A DNA stretch of 64,000 nt, taken from contig JAUISW010000001.1 of NCBI GenBank assembly GCA_030434875.1, positions 186,001 through 250,000 of the forward strand, written 5' to 3'. The notes below the pieces were generated by a model, which ran no database searches, was not told where the DNA came from, and saw only the letters and a list, made by a program, of their open reading frames with translations. Both the position numbers and the translations under genes were made by a program. Of this stretch, positions 8,236-16,076 are shown piece after piece (within the stretch, counting starts at the first letter, position 1; each line of letters begins with the position of its first letter). The DNA is from Lachnospiraceae bacterium C1.1 (lineage in GTDB: Bacteria > Bacillota > Clostridia > Lachnospirales > Lachnospiraceae).

Positions 8236-9147
8236 ATGAATGAGTATTTTATTGAATATGTAAAGAAAATTTTACCGGCTGAAAGAATTAGAATTGATGA
8301 GCCGATGAGCAAACATACTACATTTCGTGTAGGTGGGCCTGCTGATCTTTTTGTTCAGCCGGAGAGTAAAGAAGAACTTGCAGCGATCATTAAATATCTT
8401 GCTGTTTCTGAAAGAGAATATTTTATTCTCGGAAACGGCAGCAATCTTCTTGTTGGAGATCATGGATACCGCGGAACTGTTGTAAAGATCTCAAAAGGTT
8501 TCGATACAATAGAGACAGATGGTATCAGAATAAAAGCCGGTGGGGGAGCAATGCTTTCGAAGGTTGCGGCGTCAGCGCTAGCTGATTCCCTCAGCGGTTT
8601 TGAATTTGCATCGGGAATTCCCGGTACAGTAGGCGGAGCAATGGTTATGAATGCGGGCGCCTACGGAGGAGAAATGAAAGATATAGTTGAATCTGTTGAA
8701 ACCGTTACGGAAGATGGAGATGAACTTGTTCTTTCAAATGATGAAATGCAGTTTGCTTACAGAAAGAGCATGCTGAGAAAGGCAAAGCTTGTGGTAACAT
8801 CTGTAACATTCCGCCTCGAGAAGGGAGATCAGGCTGATATCCTTTCGAAGATGGAAGAGTTTAAGGCCAGCAGGATAAAGAAACAGCCGCTTGAATATCC
8901 GAGTGCGGGATCGACTTTTAAGCGTCCTGAGGGATATTTTGCAGGGAAGCTTATCATGGATGCCGGTCTTTCAGGGTACACCATAGGCGGAGCACAGGTT
9001 TCTCCAAAACACTGCGGATTTGTTATAAATATAGGAAATGCATGTTCCGCAGATATCAGGGATTTGATAATAGAAGTACAGGAAAAGGTCAGGGATCGCT
9101 TTCATGTAAAGCTCGAACCTGAAGTTTGCATTATAGGGGACTTTTAA
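8236..9147 (+). CDS. murB: UDP-N-acetylenolpyruvoylglucosamine reductase
   Basis: FAD and NADPH-dependent reduction of UDP-GlcNAc-enolpyruvate to UDP-MurNAc, second committed step of peptidoglycan synthesis. The FAD domain shows FRVGGPAD and LGNGSNLLV; then SGIPGTVGGA and NAGAYGGE. The catalytic serine segment is PSAGSTFKRP, with a C-terminal LEPEV glutamate. It is a type II MurB (303 residues). The ATG at 8236 has no obvious Shine-Dalgarno and lies 11 bases after glcK, so translation is probably coupled. MurB is a frequent neighbour of rapZ and whiA in Clostridia. Confidence 0.95.
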   Translation: MNEYFIEYVKKILPAERIRIDEPMSKHTTFRVGGPADLFVQPESKEELAAIIKYLAVSEREYFILGNGSNLLVGDHGYRGTVVKISKGFDTIETDGIRIKAGGGAMLSKVAASALADSLSGFEFASGIPGTVGGAMVMNAGAYGGEMKDIVESVETVTEDGDELVLSNDEMQFAYRKSMLRKAKLVVTSVTFRLEKGDQADILSKMEEFKASRIKKQPLEYPSAGSTFKRPEGYFAGKLIMDAGLSGYTIGGAQVSPKHCGFVINIGNACSADIRDLIIEVQEKVRDRFHVKLEPEVCIIGDF

Positions 9148-9149
9148 AA

Positions 9150-10016
9150 ATGAAATTAGTAATAGTCACCGGTATGAGCGGCGCAGGAAAAAGTACATCA
9201 TTAAAAATGCTGGAAGATCTTGGTTATTATTGTGTAGACAATCTTCCGGTAATGCTGATATCGAAATTTGCGGAGCTTGCTTTTGCACCTAACAGTGAAT
9301 TGTCAAAGGTTGCAGTAGGAATTGATGTGAGGACCGGACTGGACAATATTAATCTGGCTCTGAATGCACTTTCGGAACAGGGAAATGCCTATGATATACT
9401 ATTTCTTGATGCAGAAGATGATGTTTTAGTCAAAAGATTTAAGGAGACCAGGAGAGCACATCCTCTTACAGCTCATGGAAGGATAGAAGAAGGCATATCA
9501 AGAGAAAGAGGCATGCTTAAATGGCTTAAACAGCATGCCACCTGTATAATAGATACCAGTCATATGCTTACAAGAGAGCTTAAAACGGAGATCGGTGATA
9601 TTTATTCAAAGAATAAAAATTACGGAAATCTTTTTATAACAGTTCTTTCATTTGGCTATAAGTACGGAATTCCTAATGACGCTGATCTTGTTTTTGATGT
9701 GCGTTTTCTGCCTAATCCGTATTACATCGATGAGCTTAAAATGCACACCGGAAATGATAAGGAAGTGCAGGACTATGTTCTTCAGTTCCAGGAAGCAGGA
9801 ACATTTCTTGATAAGCTTGAGGATATGATACGTTTTCTAATCCCCAACTATGTAATAGAAGGAAAAAATCAGCTTGTTATCGCAATTGGATGCACAGGCG
9901 GCAAACATAGGAGTGTTACTCTTGCCAACAAGCTTTATGAGAGGCTCGAGAAAAATGCCAATTATGGCATAAAGATCGAGCACAGAGATATTTATAAGGA
10001 TTCACTCAGAAGGTAG
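9150..10016 (+). CDS. rapZ: RapZ-family nucleotide-binding protein (YvcJ)
   Basis: P-loop protein that binds nucleotides. In E. coli RapZ is an RNA-binding adaptor for glmS control; in Bacillus YvcJ affects competence. Walker A is GMSGAGKST starting at residue 8, and the C-terminal part has the family's CTGGKHRSV motif. ATG at 9150 is chosen over an upstream in-frame codon because AGGGG lies 9 bases upstream and family members start at MKLVIVTG. It is 288 residues, with the ATG just after the murB stop. Unlike Bacillus there is no yvcK/glmR between rapZ and whiA. Confidence 0.92.
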   Translation: MKLVIVTGMSGAGKSTSLKMLEDLGYYCVDNLPVMLISKFAELAFAPNSELSKVAVGIDVRTGLDNINLALNALSEQGNAYDILFLDAEDDVLVKRFKETRRAHPLTAHGRIEEGISRERGMLKWLKQHATCIIDTSHMLTRELKTEIGDIYSKNKNYGNLFITVLSFGYKYGIPNDADLVFDVRFLPNPYYIDELKMHTGNDKEVQDYVLQFQEAGTFLDKLEDMIRFLIPNYVIEGKNQLVIAIGCTGGKHRSVTLANKLYERLEKNANYGIKIEHRDIYKDSLRR

Positions 10017-10021
10017 TTTTA

Positions 10022-10927
10022 ATGTCTTTTTCAACAGATGTAAAAAAGGAAATATCAATGCACATACCAACAGCCAGACATTGTCAGATAGCAGAACTGG
10101 CGGCGTTGTTCGAATTTGGAGGAAGGTATTTACCTTCTGAAAAACGTATGGAATTTCAGACTGAGAATTCCCTGGCTGCGAAATTGTACTTTACATTGTT
10201 GCAAAAATTATGTACAATACGTTGTGACGTTCAAGTGATACGTGCACATGATGCAGTATATCTTCTGAACATATATGGTGATGATGCTGAAAGAGCTGCA
10301 AAAATGCTTAAACTTGCTGAGACAAGGGATAGCGTCAATGAACTGCTTGTTGAAAAAATGTGCTGCAAGCGGTATTTTGTTAGTGGAGCATTTTTAGCTG
10401 CGGGTTCGGTAAATAACCCGATGAAATCCTATCATATGGAAATAGTCTGCAGTTCTGAAAATCAGGCGGAGAAACTTGTTGATCTGATAAACAGTTTTGG
10501 CGTAGAAAGCAGAATAGTCATCAGAAAAAAATACTTTGTTGTATATCTTAAAGATGGCGGGCAGATCATTGATATGCTCAATATCATGGAAGCACATCAA
10601 GCCTTGATGAGTATGGAAAATACCCGTATAGTCAAGGAAATGAGAAATGCAGTTAACAGACGTGTCAATTGTGAAACAGCTAATATTACTAAAACTGTAA
10701 ATGCAGCTGTAAAACAGGTAAATGACATAGAGTATATAAAGGCCTCGGGTGCATTTATGACTTTGTCGGAACCTTTGAGACAACTTGCTGAGCTGAGATT
10801 GGCTCATCCGGAGGCAAGCCTGAAAGAACTCGGTAGTCTGTTAGATGCAAATGTCAGTAAATCAGGGGTTAATCACAGGTTAAGGCGTTTAAGTGAAATA
10901 GCTGAAAACCTTAGAAAAAAAGGTTAA
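10022..10927 (+). CDS. whiA: DNA-binding protein WhiA
   Basis: Chromosome-binding protein with an N-terminal LAGLIDADG-like fold and a C-terminal helix-turn-helix. It influences cell division and chromosome segregation in Bacillus and sporulation in actinomycetes. Family hallmarks are the opening SFSTDVKKEI, CCKRYFVSGAFLAAGSV and the C-terminal RLAHPEASLKELG...VSKSGVNHRLRRL region. The 301-residue length is normal. It begins 5 bases after rapZ and is followed by the Crh-like gene, the same order as in Bacillus. Confidence 0.94.
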   Translation: MSFSTDVKKEISMHIPTARHCQIAELAALFEFGGRYLPSEKRMEFQTENSLAAKLYFTLLQKLCTIRCDVQVIRAHDAVYLLNIYGDDAERAAKMLKLAETRDSVNELLVEKMCCKRYFVSGAFLAAGSVNNPMKSYHMEIVCSSENQAEKLVDLINSFGVESRIVIRKKYFVVYLKDGGQIIDMLNIMEAHQALMSMENTRIVKEMRNAVNRRVNCETANITKTVNAAVKQVNDIEYIKASGAFMTLSEPLRQLAELRLAHPEASLKELGSLLDANVSKSGVNHRLRRLSEIAENLRKKG

Positions 10928-10977
10928 TGATCAAGAGTGATTAGTTGCCGGATGGTTTCTTAAATGGAGGAGATTTT

Positions 10978-11244
10978 ATGAAGAAACAGACTGTTACAGT
11001 ATCCATCAATGAGGATATGGATACACGTCCAATTGCAATGCTGGTTCAGGTTGCCAGTCAGTATGATTCGAGCGTTTATATTGAATATGATTCAAAGCAT
11101 GTTAATGCAAAGAGCATTATGGGTATGATGACACTCGCGTTAAAGAACGGCGATGATGTTGATGTTGTAACTGACGGAGATGACGAGGATGCAGCTTCGG
11201 AAGAAATGGTTAAATATCTTAGAGGAGAAGCCATCGCAGTCTGA
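10978..11244 (+). CDS. Crh-like HPr paralogue with Asp at position 15
   Basis: 88-residue HPr-fold protein. The active-site signature (G-L-H-A-R-P) reads D-M-D-T-R-P, so the phosphocarrier histidine 15 is aspartate, while R17, P18 and the regulatory serine S46 in AKSIMG are kept. It cannot accept phosphate from Enzyme I but should be a substrate of HprK/P, which is encoded in the same operon. B. subtilis Crh has Gln15 and also lies immediately after whiA (yvcL), so this is a positional and functional counterpart by inference. ATG at 10978 with GGAGG 8 bases upstream. A longer in-frame upstream reading exists but lacks a ribosome site. Confidence 0.85.
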   Translation: MKKQTVTVSINEDMDTRPIAMLVQVASQYDSSVYIEYDSKHVNAKSIMGMMTLALKNGDDVDVVTDGDDEDAASEEMVKYLRGEAIAV

Positions 11245-11267
11245 TTAATTACAGTAGGTCATATTAT

Positions 11268-12194
11268 ATGAATTCTGTTAATAAAAAAATTTATTTTATC
11301 TATAATCCACAAGCCGGAATGGGAAAGATTAGGGAAAATCTCTCGCAGATCATTGAAATCTTTTCAAATTCCGGCTTCGAAGTTACAGTGCGACCTACAT
11401 CTAAGGCCGGAGATGCAAAATCAGCTACTATAGAAGCAGACGGCAGTTATGATATCATAGCCTGTTCAGGAGGAGACGGAACGCTTGATGATGTCACTGC
11501 CGGAATGCTTTTAAGCAAATCAAAAGTGCCTATTGGCTATATCCCGGCGGGAAGTACTAATGACTTCGCCCAATCTTTGAAAATTCCAATGAACATGCTG
11601 GATGCAGCTGAAGTTATAGCTCAACGTAACAGCATGGCTTTTGATATGGGAAAATTTAATGACAAATCCTTTGTTTATGTAGCGGCGTTTGGCCTTTTTA
11701 CGGATGTTTCCTATGAAACAAGCCAGGATATGAAAAATACTTTTGGCCATTTTGCATATATAATAGAAGCTGCTACAAGGCTTCCGCAGATAAGATCTTA
11801 TCATATGAAAGTTGAGTATGATGGAAAGACCATGGAGGATGATTTTATTCTTGGAATGGTGAGCAATTCTTTATCTGTAGGCGGCATGAAGGATATAACC
11901 GGCAATGGAGTTATACTAAATGACGGTCTTTTTGAAGTTACATTAATAAAAAATCCCGTACAGATGCAGGATTTTACCGATATAGCAACGGCAGTATTTA
12001 CCAGATCGCAGGACAATCGTTTTGTTTTTAACTTCAAGACGAATAAAATAAAGTTCAGTTCTTCGGAGGATGTTCCCTGGACACTTGATGGAGAGTTTGG
12101 AGGAAATCCTAAAAACGTATTTCTTGAGAATATGCAATGTGCTCTTGAAATGATTGTGCCAAAGAATGTTTCATTGCCTTGTCTGACAATATAA
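11268..12194 (+). CDS. Diacylglycerol/lipid kinase family protein
   Basis: Soluble DagK/YegS-type lipid kinase domain: YNPQAGMGK near the N-terminus, SGGDGTLDDV nucleotide loop and PAGSTNDFA, with the C-terminal DGEFGG element. The family phosphorylates diacylglycerol or related lipids at the membrane; the exact substrate is not readable. 308 residues, ATG start 23 bases after the Crh-like stop without a strong ribosome site. It is probably the last gene of the hprK operon. The fba promoter overlaps its 3' end. Confidence 0.85.
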   Translation: MNSVNKKIYFIYNPQAGMGKIRENLSQIIEIFSNSGFEVTVRPTSKAGDAKSATIEADGSYDIIACSGGDGTLDDVTAGMLLSKSKVPIGYIPAGSTNDFAQSLKIPMNMLDAAEVIAQRNSMAFDMGKFNDKSFVYVAAFGLFTDVSYETSQDMKNTFGHFAYIIEAATRLPQIRSYHMKVEYDGKTMEDDFILGMVSNSLSVGGMKDITGNGVILNDGLFEVTLIKNPVQMQDFTDIATAVFTRSQDNRFVFNFKTNKIKFSSSEDVPWTLDGEFGGNPKNVFLENMQCALEMIVPKNVSLPCLTI

Positions 12195-12207
12195 TTCGTG
12201 TTATAAT
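12179..12207 (+). promoter_or_regulatory. Promoter for fba
   Basis: -35 TTGTCT (12179-12184), 17-nt spacer, consensus -10 TATAAT (12202-12207). It overlaps the end of the lipid kinase gene and gives a leader of about 55 nt. Confidence 0.65.
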
Positions 12208-12267
12208 TTTAACAGCTTTGTACGGTCATAAATAAAAGACACGTACATCAGAAAGGATGGGAAGACT

Positions 12268-13206
12268 ATGTCATTAGTAGGAACAAAAGAAATGTTCGAA
12301 AAAGCTTACAACGGAGGATATGCTGTAGGCGCATTCAATGTCAACAACATGGAAATCGTTCAGGGCATCACGGAGGCAGCAGCAGAGCTTAACTCCCCTG
12401 TTATCCTTCAGGCTTCAGCAGGAGCAAGAAAGTATGCAAATTCGATTTACCTTGTAAAGCTTGTTGAGGCAGCTGTAGCACTTCATCCGGAAGTTCCGAT
12501 CGCTCTTCACTTAGACCACGGCGCTGATTTTGATGTCTGCAAAGATTGTATCGACAGCGGATTTACTTCAGTTATGATCGATGGCTCATCAAAGCCTTAT
12601 GAAGAGAACGTAGCACTTTCAGCCAAGGTTGCAGAGTATGCACATGCACACAATGTTGTTGTTGAGGCTGAGCTTGGAACACTTGCAGGTGTTGAGGATG
12701 ACGTATCTGTAGCAGCTGAGAATGCTCAGTATACTGATCCTGATCAGGTTGTTGATTTCGTTAAGAATACAGGTGTTGACTCACTTGCTATCGCTATCGG
12801 AACAAGCCACGGTGCTTACAAGTTTAAGCCCGGCACACAGCCCCACATCCGTCTTGATATCCTTGAGGAGATCGTTAAGAAGCTTCCTGGCTTCCCTATC
12901 GTTCTTCATGGTTCATCTTCTGTACCTCAGGAGTATGTAAAGATCATCAATGCTAATGGTGGAGCATTACAGGATGCAGTAGGTATCCCTGAGGATCAGC
13001 TTAGAGAAGCTGCAAAGAGCGCAGTCTGCAAGATCAACATCGATTCCGATCTTCGTCTTGGTATGACAGCTGGTATTCGTCAGCACTTCACAGAGCATCC
13101 TGAGCACTTTGATCCTCGTCAGTACATCGGCGATGGACGTAAGTATGTTAAGGATATTGTTCACCACAAGATCATTAACGTTCTTGGTTCTGAGAATAAG
13201 ATCTGA
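12268..13206 (+). CDS. fba: Class II fructose-1,6-bisphosphate aldolase
   Basis: Zinc-dependent glycolytic aldolase that interconverts fructose-1,6-bisphosphate with DHAP and glyceraldehyde-3-phosphate. HLDHGADF supplies metal/catalytic residues; VEAELGTLAGVEDD, GTSHGAYKF and LHGSSSVP are phosphate-binding and zinc segments. 312 residues, a gut-Clostridia-type enzyme slightly longer than the Bacillus one. ATG with AAAGGATGGG upstream. Codon use is strongly biased, consistent with high expression. It has its own promoter and terminator. Confidence 0.96.
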   Translation: MSLVGTKEMFEKAYNGGYAVGAFNVNNMEIVQGITEAAAELNSPVILQASAGARKYANSIYLVKLVEAAVALHPEVPIALHLDHGADFDVCKDCIDSGFTSVMIDGSSKPYEENVALSAKVAEYAHAHNVVVEAELGTLAGVEDDVSVAAENAQYTDPDQVVDFVKNTGVDSLAIAIGTSHGAYKFKPGTQPHIRLDILEEIVKKLPGFPIVLHGSSSVPQEYVKIINANGGALQDAVGIPEDQLREAAKSAVCKINIDSDLRLGMTAGIRQHFTEHPEHFDPRQYIGDGRKYVKDIVHHKIINVLGSENKI

Positions 13207-13231
13207 GAAAAAGTCTGATAATGACATGCTT

Positions 13232-13263
13232 AAAGGCATCTTCCAAATGGGAGATGCCTTTTT
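13232..13263 (+). terminator. fba intrinsic terminator
   Basis: 13-bp stem (13232-13244 with 13249-13261, one G-U) around an AAAT loop, followed by T's. Confidence 0.92.
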
Positions 13264-13285
13264 AATATGCCTTTAAAAGGGAGGA

Positions 13286-13309
13286 TGCCGGGTACTTTCG
13301 CACCCGGCA
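13286..13309. repeat. TGCCGGGT/ACCCGGCA hairpin, copy 1
   Basis: 8-bp perfect stem with an 8-nt loop, just after the fba terminator. The same stem sequence and total length recur at 14061-14084 inside the next-but-one gene. Confidence 0.6.
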
Positions 13310-13513
13310 AGTATTATGAAAAAGTTTTTTCTTTGAATTTGTCTTTGTTATTTATCTGATGAATATATAATAAGATATGAAAATGAAAAAAAATAATAAT
13401 TCAAATGAAGAAATTTAAACGCTTTTATGAACGATAAATGAACAATGAAATTGTAAAAGGTTAGTAGATATATGTATATAATTATATGAATAGTAATATA
13501 AAGTCTATTCGAT

Positions 13514-13542
13514 TTGACAAAATCTTTATTCTGCGCTACTAT
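13514..13542 (+). promoter_or_regulatory. Promoter for the DUF6465 gene
   Basis: Consensus -35 TTGACA (13514-13519), 17-nt spacer, -10 TACTAT (13537-13542). Leader of about 65 nt. Confidence 0.65.
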
Positions 13543-13615
13543 AAAGCGGAAAAGTTTTAATAAAACTATACGCTGATGTAATGAGGGTCGGCGTGCAATT
13601 ATAAGGGAGGATAAT

Positions 13616-14017
13616 ATGGCATCAATAAGGAAAAGAGCAGTAGCACCTGCAGTTCCTGCAAGCGCTGTAAAAGCTGAGGAAAAGAAGGTCGAGGCTGCAA
13701 AACCGGAACTTGTAAAGGTTGTTGAAACTAAAAAAGAAGCAGACAAGGCTGAGAAAAAGGCTCCTGCAAAGAAAGCAGCAGCTAAAAAAGCTCCTGTAAA
13801 GGCAGCAGCAAAGACTGTTGAGACAGCTTTATATCTTCAGTTCCAGGGAAGAGAAGTATCAAAAGATCAGCTCGAGGAAAGACTTAAGGAAGTCTGGACA
13901 AAGGATATGGGCAAGGATCTTGCTGATATCAAGAAGATGACTTTTTATGTTAAGCCTGAAGAGTCTACAGCATATTTCGTAGTTAATGATGAAGTTGAGG
14001 GCAGCTTCGCAATTTGA
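13616..14017 (+). CDS. DUF6465 family protein with Lys/Ala-rich tail
   Basis: 133 residues in two parts. Residues 1-67 are a low-complexity Lys/Ala/Pro/Glu tail with KKAPAKKA-type repeats like histone H1 tails. Residues 68-133 form a compact domain (TALYLQFQGREVS, then MTFYVKPEESTAYFVVN) typical of the DUF6465 family of Clostridia. The function is unknown. The basic tail suggests nucleic acid or acidic-surface contact, which is inference. ATG with AAGGGAGG upstream and its own promoter; expression is likely substantial. Confidence 0.75.
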   Translation: MASIRKRAVAPAVPASAVKAEEKKVEAAKPELVKVVETKKEADKAEKKAPAKKAAAKKAPVKAAAKTVETALYLQFQGREVSKDQLEERLKEVWTKDMGKDLADIKKMTFYVKPEESTAYFVVNDEVEGSFAI

Positions 14018-14034
14018 TTTTGAGTAGTAATTAC

Positions 14035-15660
14035 ATGAATAAAATTAAAGATTTTTTTGCTGCCGGGTACGATAGCACCCGGCAGTATTTCGTTAATAAT
14101 TTAAAATTTGTATCTCTAATTTCAATTCCGGCAATAATTTATACAGTTTATCTCCTGTCTAAGATGATTGGACATACGTTTACAGATGTCAATATTCCAA
14201 ATGAATACAGAGAAGCTGCAAATGTTCTACTGACAAGTGAATTTTTGAAAGGAAATAATATATATTCAATAGAGGCGCTTAATTCGGATCTGCCTCCTAT
14301 GATATATCTATATGGTCCGTTATATTCTCTTGTTACAGCTTTTTTTGGAATATTTGTAAAAACAGATATTGTTCTTCTACATTATTTCGTAACTTTTGCA
14401 TGTATAGTGGGATCGGCTTTCCTTGCGGCGGCATTAGTTAAAAAGCATAGCAGATCAATGGCAGCGCCTGTTCTTGCATTTTTATTTACAATAAACTGTC
14501 ATTGGAGATACAGCTATGTAAATGCAGTTCCCGACAGCATGGGGCTTTTCATTATGATATTGATATTCTATCTGCTTTCAAAGGAAAAGCTTAAGCATAA
14601 GGCGATCATCACTGCGGTTCTTACTGTATTTATATTCTTTACAAAACAGTATTTTCTCCTTGTGGCAGGAACGGCAACTGCATATCTGTTTCTCTTTGAA
14701 TCAAAAAAAGATTCGTTTAAATATCTGGGAACGATGGCGGTTACAGTTGGGGCACTGGCGGCTTTTATTCAGTGGAAATGTCCTCTCTTCTGGACTTATA
14801 TGATATTTTTGGCAAAGGGACCAGGAAAAGGAGTATCAGGAACTGTTACACGCGGAAGCGTGAAAATCAGCGGGGAAGCATATAATTTTAGCCAGATCAT
14901 GTCAATCGGCGGAATGTTCTTTTTCTTTTTCCTTGCGGCAACGGTTCTTGTTTTATACTGTATATTCAAGAAAAAGCTTCAGAAAATAGATTTTCTGCTG
15001 TTTGGCCATATGGCGGTAGCCGGAATATGTCTTCTCTATATAGGTAAAAATGATGGAGCCTGGCTTTCATATTATCTTGAACTTTTTGTTCCGGCGTTGA
15101 TAATGGAAGCATTGATACTTATGGAGCGTTTTATTCCTGAAAAGGTCAGATCTGTCAGATATGCAGCATTTGTTGCTTTTTATCTGCTTATGTTTGCGTT
15201 TACAACATTCAGAACAGATCAGCGTCTTCCGGCATCACAGATGACAAATGAGGATTATGAAGCGTGGGATACTGCAGTATCGATCATGGATTCAAATCCG
15301 GGAGATATGTATCTATATCCGCTATTGGCATATTATGGAATGAAACATGATATTTACGTTTATAACAGCGGACAGCCTTTTGTAGTAACACAAAAGTTTT
15401 ATGACCGGTATCTGAAATCAGAAAGTTCTCAAAAGAATTTTCCTTATGCAGGAGATGTTTTCTCGAGCCATCTTGACTACAGGGATGAGATAAAGGAAAA
15501 AGTAAGAAACGGAGAATACAGCATTGTAAGTTATATTAAGGATTATGATGAAGTCTTTGATGAGACAGATTTAAGTCTTAAATATGAAAAAATCAATAGT
15601 TTAACACTTCGTGCAGGCCGCTGGACCTGGGATGTTGACTTTTACGGATTGAAAAAATAA
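14035..15660 (+). CDS. Multi-pass membrane glycosyltransferase-like protein (GT-C fold)
   Basis: About 540 residues with roughly ten hydrophobic segments and a soluble C-terminal part, resembling GT39/PMT-type GT-C membrane glycosyltransferases that use lipid-linked sugars. An early acidic loop follows TM1 (residues about 45-80), where such enzymes hold the catalytic Asp/Glu. The acceptor and donor are unknown. ATG at 14035 is taken. A TTG at 14014 overlapping the previous stop is an alternative; neither has a good ribosome site, so coupling to the DUF6465 gene is likely. The start region overlaps a strong hairpin (14061-14084). Confidence 0.65.
   Translation: MNKIKDFFAAGYDSTRQYFVNNLKFVSLISIPAIIYTVYLLSKMIGHTFTDVNIPNEYREAANVLLTSEFLKGNNIYSIEALNSDLPPMIYLYGPLYSLVTAFFGIFVKTDIVLLHYFVTFACIVGSAFLAAALVKKHSRSMAAPVLAFLFTINCHWRYSYVNAVPDSMGLFIMILIFYLLSKEKLKHKAIITAVLTVFIFFTKQYFLLVAGTATAYLFLFESKKDSFKYLGTMAVTVGALAAFIQWKCPLFWTYMIFLAKGPGKGVSGTVTRGSVKISGEAYNFSQIMSIGGMFFFFFLAATVLVLYCIFKKKLQKIDFLLFGHMAVAGICLLYIGKNDGAWLSYYLELFVPALIMEALILMERFIPEKVRSVRYAAFVAFYLLMFAFTTFRTDQRLPASQMTNEDYEAWDTAVSIMDSNPGDMYLYPLLAYYGMKHDIYVYNSGQPFVVTQKFYDRYLKSESSQKNFPYAGDVFSSHLDYRDEIKEKVRNGEYSIVSYIKDYDEVFDETDLSLKYEKINSLTLRAGRWTWDVDFYGLKK
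14061..14084. repeat. TGCCGGGT/ACCCGGCA hairpin, copy 2 (inside a coding start)
   Basis: Same 8-bp stem as at 13286-13309 with a different 8-nt loop. It lies 26 bases after the proposed start codon, where it could slow initiation. Confidence 0.5.
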
Positions 15661-15665
15661 TAAAG

Positions 15666-15706
15666 GCAGAAACCTTCTATATGTAACTGGTAGGTTTCTG
15701 CTTTTT
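15666..15706 (+). terminator. Intrinsic terminator after the membrane glycosyltransferase
   Basis: 10-bp stem GCAGAAACCT (15666-15675) with AGGTTTCTGC (15692-15701), then TTTTT. Confidence 0.9.
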
Positions 15707-15957
15707 GTTACTGTTCACACGCCTACAGCGTGCTCCAGTAACGGGTTTTGCCATTTAAGATTGCCCCCTCTGTGTGGCATATACTAAGCTCAGCTTTGCT
15801 TCGCTAAGTATTATGCGCATACGGCAATGGGCAAAACCCAATGTTAAGTCAAGGTTATTGCGGCATAACTGCGCACACATATTTCACTTAGTGCTTCAGC
15901 ACTTAGTGAAATAGCGTACAGAGTAGCGGAGTGCGCAGTTTGCCTGTGAACAGTAAC
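15707..15957. repeat. 251-bp element with 13-bp terminal inverted repeats
   Basis: Bounded by GTTACTGTTCACA (15707-15719) and its exact complement (15945-15957). Inside are nested inverted repeats: CACGC/GCGTG, GGGTTTTGCC (15743-15752) with GGCAAAACCC (15830-15839), an imperfect ATACTAAGC hairpin (15781-15811), AACTGCGCAC (15867-15876) with GTGCGCAGTT (15931-15940), and a 15-bp hairpin with one mismatch (15881-15912). No coding potential. It could be a MITE-like element or a structured RNA. Confidence 0.7.
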
Positions 15958-15986
15958 TGCTTTTTCTTTTGTATATAAAAAAGCTG

Positions 15987-16015
15987 TTGACAAAATCCTG
16001 TATGGGTGCTATCTT
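15987..16015 (+). promoter_or_regulatory. Promoter of the hrcA heat-shock operon
   Basis: Consensus -35 TTGACA (15987-15992), 17-nt spacer, -10 TATCTT (16010-16015), directly upstream of the CIRCE operator. Confidence 0.75.
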
Positions 16016-16027
16016 ATCTTATAGGAA

Positions 16028-16054
16028 TTAGCACTCAGATTAATTGAGTGCTAA
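16028..16054. promoter_or_regulatory. CIRCE operator (HrcA binding site)
   Basis: Exact CIRCE: TTAGCACTC, 9-nt spacer, GAGTGCTAA. It overlaps the predicted transcription start, so HrcA binding represses the whole hrcA-grpE-dnaK-dnaJ unit. Confidence 0.98.
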
Positions 16055-16076
16055 CATCTAAAAAGAGGCAATGTGC

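Larger units (their letters stand above)
13207..13615. other. Intergenic region after fba
   Basis: Contains the fba terminator (13232-13263), a second GC-rich hairpin (13286-13309), an AT-rich stretch without features (13310-13510) and the promoter of the DUF6465 gene (13514-13542). Confidence 0.7.

Noticed and set aside
15707..15957. tRNA or other known structured RNA in the 251-bp element
   Set aside because: No cloverleaf, T-loop or known RNA signature; only nested inverted repeats with terminal repeats.
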